From CAG-877 sp045627525 (GTDB lineage Bacteria; Bacillota_I; Bacilli_A; RF39; UBA660): a stretch of 54,279 bases of DNA. Of this stretch, positions 51,368 through 54,279 are shown piece after piece (position 1 is the stretch's first letter; the number at the start of each line of letters is the position of its first letter). The DNA lies in the NCBI GenBank assembly GCA_045627525.1, contig JAZQNW010000003.1, forward strand, positions 1-54,279, in the 5' to 3' direction. The notes beneath the pieces were generated by a model. The model did not search any database, was not told the origin of the DNA, and saw nothing but the letters and a program-made list of their open reading frames with translations. A program made the position numbers and the translations under genes.

Positions 51368-51590
51368 ATTATATCATACAAATTCACATCGCCTACAAAT
51401 AACATTTACTTCTTTATTATTTTTTATTTTAAAGAAGTTACTCTAATATTATATCCATTCTTACTAAAATTCTATGCTAAACGTATATCATCATCTGTCC
51501 TATAAATCTTACTATTTTTTAATGTATCTAATATTTCATCTTTTGGATGACCATATCTATTATTCTTGCCAACCCGTTTAAGTCAGTTAG
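51368..51590 (-). repeat. Remnant 3: metallo-beta-lactamase 3' piece joined to nuclease 3' end and promoter
   Basis: Bases 51430-51570 match the intact metallo-beta-lactamase 3' region: Asn-Arg-Tyr-Gly-His-Pro-Lys-Asp-Glu and Lys-Ile-Tyr-Arg-Thr-Asp can still be read before the frame breaks. Downstream, TGT-GAA-TTT-GTA-TGA and TATAAT (51373-51368) match the nuclease end. The upstream border is TAACTGACT (51589-51581). Homology to the metallo-beta-lactamase gene starts at the same point as in remnant 1, just before Asn-Arg. Confidence 0.8.
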
Positions 51591-51609
51591 TACATTTGAT
51601 ATTATATAG

Positions 51610-51634
51610 AAAAAAAGACTTATTTCTAAGTCTT
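51610..51634 (-). terminator. Terminator after the 248-residue regulator
   Basis: AAGACTTA / TAAGTCTT stem, short loop, then seven T on the minus strand. Confidence 0.75.
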
Positions 51635-51678
51635 ATCAAATCGTCAAATTATAATTTGTTATTTCAATTAATCTTCTT

Positions 51679-52425
51679 TTAAGGACAAAAGCCATTGTGA
51701 TTTTTATAATATGCTTGTAAACTTTTATCTATACTATCTACAGAAGTGGTATCTATAGCTGTTAAGTCTATTTTATCTTTTTTATCTTTCTTTTTTATTA
51801 ATAGCTTATTATCTTCTTCTATAACATTATAAAAATAATATTTATCCGTTTCATTTGAATAACAACGGAAAGTTGCAATATCATTACCTATTTCAGTTTC
51901 AGTATCTTGAACTATAGATGTTGTTAAATATAAGCATGTGATAATTAAACTTATTAAACTTGGTACAAAAAATAATAATTTTATACATTTCTTATTAGAT
52001 TCATTAAATATATATCCTAACATATTTACAATAAGTAATGGAATAAATCCTAATAAGATAATAAATCCACATGTTCGATATGAATATGCGTTTAAACTCT
52101 CAGTATGAAATACATAAGGAATAGCAAAATATACTAATACTGCTAGTCCAGCAATATTTAACATATTAATAAATATATTAATAAATTTATAATTTTTTTG
52201 TTTCTGCGAAATATCTTTAACCATTCTATCATCTTCTTTCAATAATGTATCTAATGAAATATTAAAATCATTACTAATTTTTACAAGAGTTTCTAAATCA
52301 GGATAACTTTTTTCATTTTCCCAATTAGATATTGTTTGTCTTGTAACATAATATTTTTCTGCAAAGTCATCTTGAGTTAATTTATTATCTTTTCTAATTT
52401 TTACTATTCGTTTGCCTAACTCCAT
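51679..52425 (-). CDS. XRE-family regulator with several membrane helices
   Basis: In this 248-residue protein residues 1-65 are a helix-turn-helix (TQDDFAEKYYVTRQTISNWE, the strict family pattern). A linker follows, then about four membrane helices (about residues 80-175) and a small external beta domain (YYFYNVIEEDNKLLIKKK). It looks like a membrane-bound sensor regulator. GAAAGGAG ribosome site. The upstream region carries a 14-base dyad (52537-52550) that could be its own operator. It lies directly behind the intact DUF1016 gene, whose end supplies a promoter. Confidence 0.82.
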   Translation of the reverse strand: MELGKRIVKIRKDNKLTQDDFAEKYYVTRQTISNWENEKSYPDLETLVKISNDFNISLDTLLKEDDRMVKDISQKQKNYKFINIFINMLNIAGLAVLVYFAIPYVFHTESLNAYSYRTCGFIILLGFIPLLIVNMLGYIFNESNKKCIKLLFFVPSLISLIITCLYLTTSIVQDTETEIGNDIATFRCYSNETDKYYFYNVIEEDNKLLIKKKDKKDKIDLTAIDTTSVDSIDKSLQAYYKNHNGFCP

Positions 52426-52536
52426 ATTTTTTCTCCTTTCACAAAAATCATATTATTAAAATGATAGAAAGTCTAGCAAAGTATCTTTGCAATCATTAAG
52501 TATAGATAGCAAACAATACTTACTATATTAATTTAA

Positions 52537-52550
52537 CAAATTACTATTTG
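52537..52550. promoter_or_regulatory. Putative operator (14-base inverted repeat), copy 2
   Basis: CAAATTACTATTTG, identical to 51336-51349 and likewise 19 bases beyond a TGA-TATAAT box. The remaining intergenic bases 52426-52536 hold the regulator's leader; I see nothing else there. Confidence 0.5.
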
Positions 52551-52568
52551 TTATTATCTTACAACTAT

Positions 52569-52577
52569 ATTATATCA
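52569..52577 (-). promoter_or_regulatory. Extended -10 promoter overlapping the nuclease stop codon
   Basis: TGA-TATAAT on the minus strand: the TGA is the nuclease stop (52577-52575) and the TG of the extended -10. It is the intact form of the promoter seen in the four remnants. Confidence 0.7.
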
Positions 52578-53465
52578 TACTAATTCATATTCTCTTATAG
52601 CAATTCTATCATCTGAACAATATTCTATTACAAACTTATTTTCTTTTTTACAAATCAATATTCCAATTGTATTATTGTTACTTATTTCTTTTATATTCTT
52701 ATCTATATAATTCATATACTTTTGAACTTGAGAAATATATTCTGCTTTAAACTCAGTTAGTTTTAATTCCACTACTACATATGAATTATATTTTATATTA
52801 AATAATAGTAAATCAATCTTATGATAACTATCACCCATTTTAATTTTATATTCACTACCTATAAAACTAAAGTTATTACCTAACTCTTGCATAAATGATT
52901 CTATATCTTCTAATATTAAATTATGTAATGCTTTCTCATTAATTATATCTATGTTATTTTTATTCTTAATCAATATTGGATTAGGAACCAAATCTTTAAT
53001 ATCCATTTTTTCATTTTTTATTAATTTGTTTCTTGTCTCAACAGGTATTCTTTTGTACTCTTTATTTCGTATTTTTTCTCTTAAATAATCTCGTCCTAAA
53101 CGCTGTTCTATACATAACTCGATATAATACTTAATTTCATCTATATCTTTTAATGGTAATAATTCAATATAATGACTCCATGATAATTGTGTCGCAAGTT
53201 GCGACACTTTTTTATTACAAAATATTGAATAAAATTGTTTCATTCTAAATAATGTTCTTCTGTTATATTTTTTACCAACTTCTAAAACTAGCTTTTTTGA
53301 ATATTCATCTATTATATTATCGCCATATTTGCCACCAGCTTCATTTAGTAATTTTCCAATTTCAAAATATGTGATAACTTTATGCCTTTCTTTTGAATAA
53401 TCTTTAACTTTTCCATATACTTCATTATCAATTATCTTATTTTTTATTTCATTATAATAATTCAT
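52575..53465 (-). CDS. DUF1016 (YhcG-like) PDDEXK nuclease-domain protein
   Basis: In this 296-residue protein the N-terminal half (about 1-140) is the DUF1016 helical domain with SKKLVLEVGKKYNRRTLFRM and SQLATQLSWSHYIELLPLKD (the most conserved part). The C-terminal half is a PDDEXK nuclease fold: GSEYKIKMGDSYHKIDLLLFN and YVVVELKL supply the Asp and the Glu-x-Lys. Members are common in gut bacteria and linked by annotation to mobile DNA, but their function is unproven. It is 13 bases after the truncated metallo-beta-lactamase gene with a GGAAGGAG site, so the two form an operon. Traces of its 3' end recur in four places to the left. Confidence 0.85.
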   Translation of the reverse strand: MNYYNEIKNKIIDNEVYGKVKDYSKERHKVITYFEIGKLLNEAGGKYGDNIIDEYSKKLVLEVGKKYNRRTLFRMKQFYSIFCNKKVSQLATQLSWSHYIELLPLKDIDEIKYYIELCIEQRLGRDYLREKIRNKEYKRIPVETRNKLIKNEKMDIKDLVPNPILIKNKNNIDIINEKALHNLILEDIESFMQELGNNFSFIGSEYKIKMGDSYHKIDLLLFNIKYNSYVVVELKLTEFKAEYISQVQKYMNYIDKNIKEISNNNTIGILICKKENKFVIEYCSDDRIAIREYELV

Positions 53466-53478
53466 CTCTTACTCCTTC

Positions 53479-54054
53479 CTATGGTGGACACGTTCTAATC
53501 TTATATCCATTCTTATTTACTTTAATCTCAATACTTCCATCCATATCAGTTCGATAAATCTTACTATTACTTAATGTTTCTAATACCTCATCTTTGGGAT
53601 GTCCATATCTATTATGTGCACCAACACTAATAATGGCATATTTAGGATTGACAATATCTATAAAGTATTCACTGCTACTTGTATCTGACCCATGATGGCC
53701 TACTTTAATAAAATCTATATCATCTAAATTATATTTATCTAATATATCCTTTTCCTTCTCTATTCCAGCATCTCCCATAAACATAAATTTATATCCATTA
53801 AGTTCTGTATAAATAACATTTGAGTTATCATTTTCATTATCATATTCTTTTGTCTGTAAAAAATATAATTTATTTTTATCTATATTTAGTTCTTCAATAC
53901 ATGAATAGTATTTTATTTTATTTTTATCTAATACTTTAATTAGTTCTTTTTCTAAGTTATTAAATTTACCACAATTGAATATTACATTTTCTACTTTGAA
54001 GTTTTCTACTAAATCAATTGCTTCTCCTATATGATCATAATCACCATGTGGTGA
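53479..54054 (-). pseudogene. Metallo-beta-lactamase-fold hydrolase (ComEC C-terminal type), 5' truncated
   Basis: About 191 residues remain, opening with SPHGDYDHIGEAIDL (metal motif HxDxDH) directly after an in-frame TAA at 54055. They continue through FMGDAGIEKEKD, VGHHGSDTSSSE, AHNRYGHPKDEVL and DGSIEIKVNKNG. These are the later motifs of the ComEC/Rec2-type beta-lactamase domain. The N-terminal 50-80 residues are missing. An ATG at 53784 could start a still shorter piece, without the first metal motif. The gene was probably cut by the event that placed the plus-strand gene at 54107. The downstream nuclease gene is intact. Confidence 0.75.
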
Positions 54055-54078
54055 TTATATTTCTTGCACTCTAAAAAA

Positions 54079-54097
54079 CTCCCATAATTGAAGGGAG
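54079..54097 (+). promoter_or_regulatory. Hairpin covering the ribosome site of the gene at 54107
   Basis: CTCCC (54079-54083) can pair with GGGAG (54093-54097), hiding part of GGGAGGTGG. It resembles in principle the hairpin before the toxin-like peptide at 1697, though the stem is shorter and the loop 9 bases. Confidence 0.45.
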
Positions 54098-54106
54098 GTG
54101 GTTAAT

Positions 54107-54279
54107 ATGATTAAAGTTGAATGTACAAATATTATTAAAGAGAATGATTGTGTTTTTATAACAAATAATAAAATAATAAAAACTGATTTTAGATATATTT
54201 ATTTTTATCACGATACTGAAAATGATATATATGGAATTAAATTATTTGAAAAAAAAATAAATGAAAATGAAGAAATAAG
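54107..54279 (+). CDS. Unrecognised protein, 3' part off the window edge
   Basis: ATG at 54107 behind GGGAGGTGGTTAAT; the frame stays open for 57 codons to the window end. It starts MIKVECTNIIKENDCVFITN and looks like a soluble mixed alpha/beta start. I do not recognise it. It runs away from the truncated metallo-beta-lactamase gene, and the junction between the two is within about 50 bases. The 54055-54106 stretch holds no clear -35/-10 pair. Confidence 0.55.
   Translation, partial: MIKVECTNIIKENDCVFITNNKIIKTDFRYIYFYHDTENDIYGIKLFEKKINENEEI

Noticed and set aside
53190..53215. GTGTCGCAA/TTGCGACAC palindrome as an operator or attachment site
   Set aside because: It lies within conserved DUF1016 codons (Ser-Gln-Leu-Ala-Thr-Gln-Leu) and is explained by coding.
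1..54279. tRNA, rRNA, CRISPR array or complete insertion sequence
   Set aside because: I saw no cloverleaf with CCA end, no rRNA-like conserved stretch, no regular direct repeats with spacers, and no transposase gene; remnants at 47.9-51.6 kb lack a transposase.

Overview
The window is very AT-rich and uses TGA as a stop codon (for example at 1769-1771 and 52575-52577) and TGG for Trp, so the standard bacterial code applies. It encodes a DnaI helicase loader, MraZ, RsmH, two PASTA-bearing penicillin-binding proteins, a T-box-controlled threonyl-tRNA synthetase and TagG/TagH-type polymer export. This points to a walled, low-GC Bacillota of class Bacilli, perhaps one of the uncultured gut Bacilli lineages related to Erysipelotrichia or RF39. 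The genus assignment is inference only. Nearly every gene is on the minus strand; the clear exceptions are an ATP-grasp gene at 13968, a 24-residue toxin-like peptide at 1697 and a partial gene at 54107. Many promoters have an extended -10 of the form TGnTATAAT, and most genes have strong Shine-Dalgarno sites.

Layout, left to right. 1-1.4 kb: a partial zinc-dependent phospholipase-like gene, a histidine-phosphatase-like gene lacking its second catalytic His, and a 73-residue unknown. 1.4-1.94 kb: a compact candidate type I toxin-antitoxin locus between the end of ftsW and a diverged copy of the ftsW 3' end. 1.94-7.7 kb: ftsW, mraY, a coiled-coil protein and a PASTA transpeptidase, the distal half of a dcw (division and cell wall) cluster. 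7.8-19.5 kb: an envelope polymer block with an LCP ligase, TagH and TagG, an acyltransferase-CapA-SGNH triple fusion, three sugar-transfer-type ATP-grasp proteins, a CDP-glycerol glycerophosphotransferase and a TagD cytidylyltransferase. 19.6-24.1 kb: ackA, a lipoprotein, and a three-gene ABC exporter behind a leader peptide and attenuator. 24.2-30.6 kb: large or exported proteins of unknown role. 30.6-34.4 kb: the proximal dcw genes (PASTA transpeptidase, ftsL, rsmH, mraZ). 34.6-41.8 kb: thrS with its T-box, an M23 peptidase, dnaI and small enzymes (deaminase, GNAT, HD hydrolase, deformylase). 41.9-47.1 kb: unknown accessory genes, including two HExxH metalloproteins, one of them frameshifted. 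47.3-54.3 kb: an accessory array in which cargo genes (RdgB, Maf, XRE-membrane regulators, a GyrI-like protein) alternate with decayed remnants of a metallo-beta-lactamase gene and a DUF1016 nuclease gene. Each remnant ends in a promoter for the next cargo gene.

Together the core genes make and modify the wall. MraY and FtsW with the two transpeptidases build peptidoglycan. TagD, the glycerophosphotransferase, TagGH and LCP would make, export and attach a polyol-phosphate polymer, and the ATP-grasp proteins and the triple fusion are the likely decorators. The two most interesting signals are the candidate type I toxin-antitoxin locus at 1.6-1.94 kb, whose mRNA ends can pair with each other, and the repeated metallo-beta-lactamase/nuclease scars that act as promoters at 47.9-52.6 kb.
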